DNA of 6,016 nucleotides from CAYGJN01 sp964350135. Its GTDB lineage: Bacteria > Bdellovibrionota > Bacteriovoracia > Bacteriovoracales > Bacteriovoracaceae. The DNA lies in NCBI GenBank assembly GCA_964350135.1, contig CAYGJN010000134.1:1-6016 (forward strand). Direction: 5' to 3'. This document shows, one piece after another, positions 5,962-6,016 of the stretch (its first letter is position 1; every line of letters begins with the position of its first letter). A program made the translations under genes and the position numbers. The notes under the pieces are model-generated. The model did not search any database and had not been told where the DNA came from. It saw only the letters and a list, made by a program, of their open reading frames with translations.

Positions 5962-6016
5962 TCAATGAGGCACAATGATCCGTTCAAGTATTTGAATCCG
6001 CACACGCTTTTTGTCA
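5962..6016. repeat. 138-bp direct repeat, unit 2 (cut by window edge)
   Basis: These 55 bases are identical to 5824-5878 and stop only because the window ends, so the array probably continues to the right. The lack of any mismatch points to recent duplication or ongoing homogenisation. Confidence 0.85.

Noticed and set aside
5824..6016. CRISPR array
   Set aside because: The repeated block is at least 55 bases and the period 138, with palindromes in the would-be spacer. No short repeat with 30-40 base spacers and no cas gene.
5824..6016. Integron attC sites (VCR-like cassette array)
   Set aside because: Period and palindromes are suggestive, but I could not find the paired GTTRRRY/RYYYAAC cores, and no cassette genes lie between copies.

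Overview
The window is AT-rich, Gram-negative-type DNA. The indications are a signal-peptide-bearing outer-membrane barrel protein, a ComEC-like inner-membrane channel domain, a response regulator with a PilZ-like tail, and a fused branched-chain 2-oxoacid dehydrogenase E1. The mix of low GC, PilZ-type regulators and a fused alpha/beta E1 would fit a marine relative of Bdellovibrio/Bacteriovorax. That placement is an inference from general character, not from a marker gene.

Layout: positions 1-1921 are read rightward. A compact ComEC-type competence protein (about 6-875, possibly continuing left of the window) overlaps or abuts a three-domain regulator with the order LuxR-type HTH, receiver (REC), PilZ-like (839 or 878 to 1921). 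The close spacing suggests one transcript. From 1918 onward everything is read leftward. The regulator and the fused E1 gene (1918-4110) converge and overlap by 4 bases at their stop codons, with only a weak hairpin as a possible terminator. The 92-base gap at 4111-4202 holds a good Shine-Dalgarno, a possible promoter for E1, and a GC-rich hairpin with a T-tract that should end leftward transcription coming from 4203-5792.

That upstream leftward unit contains a FadL/UPF0164/TraF_2-like outer-membrane barrel protein (4653-5792) and then a short reading frame (4203-4583). The short frame looks like the 3' part of another barrel-like gene, possibly broken by a frameshift near 4590. From 5824 to the right edge there is a 138-bp direct repeat, one full unit plus 55 identical bases of a second. 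It carries three nested inverted repeats, including an 11-bp perfect palindrome and an inverted pair of TTGACAAAAA boxes that could act as -35 elements in either direction.

Functionally the genes are not an obvious single pathway: DNA uptake or membrane transport plus a regulator on the left, branched-chain 2-oxoacid oxidation in the middle (its E2 and E3 partners are not here), and outer-membrane proteins on the right. The parts most worth a second look are the repeat array, the unusual regulator architecture beside the ComEC-like gene, the non-standard start of the outer-membrane protein, and the frameshifted remnant. I do not see a convincing new multi-gene defence or mobile system in the window.
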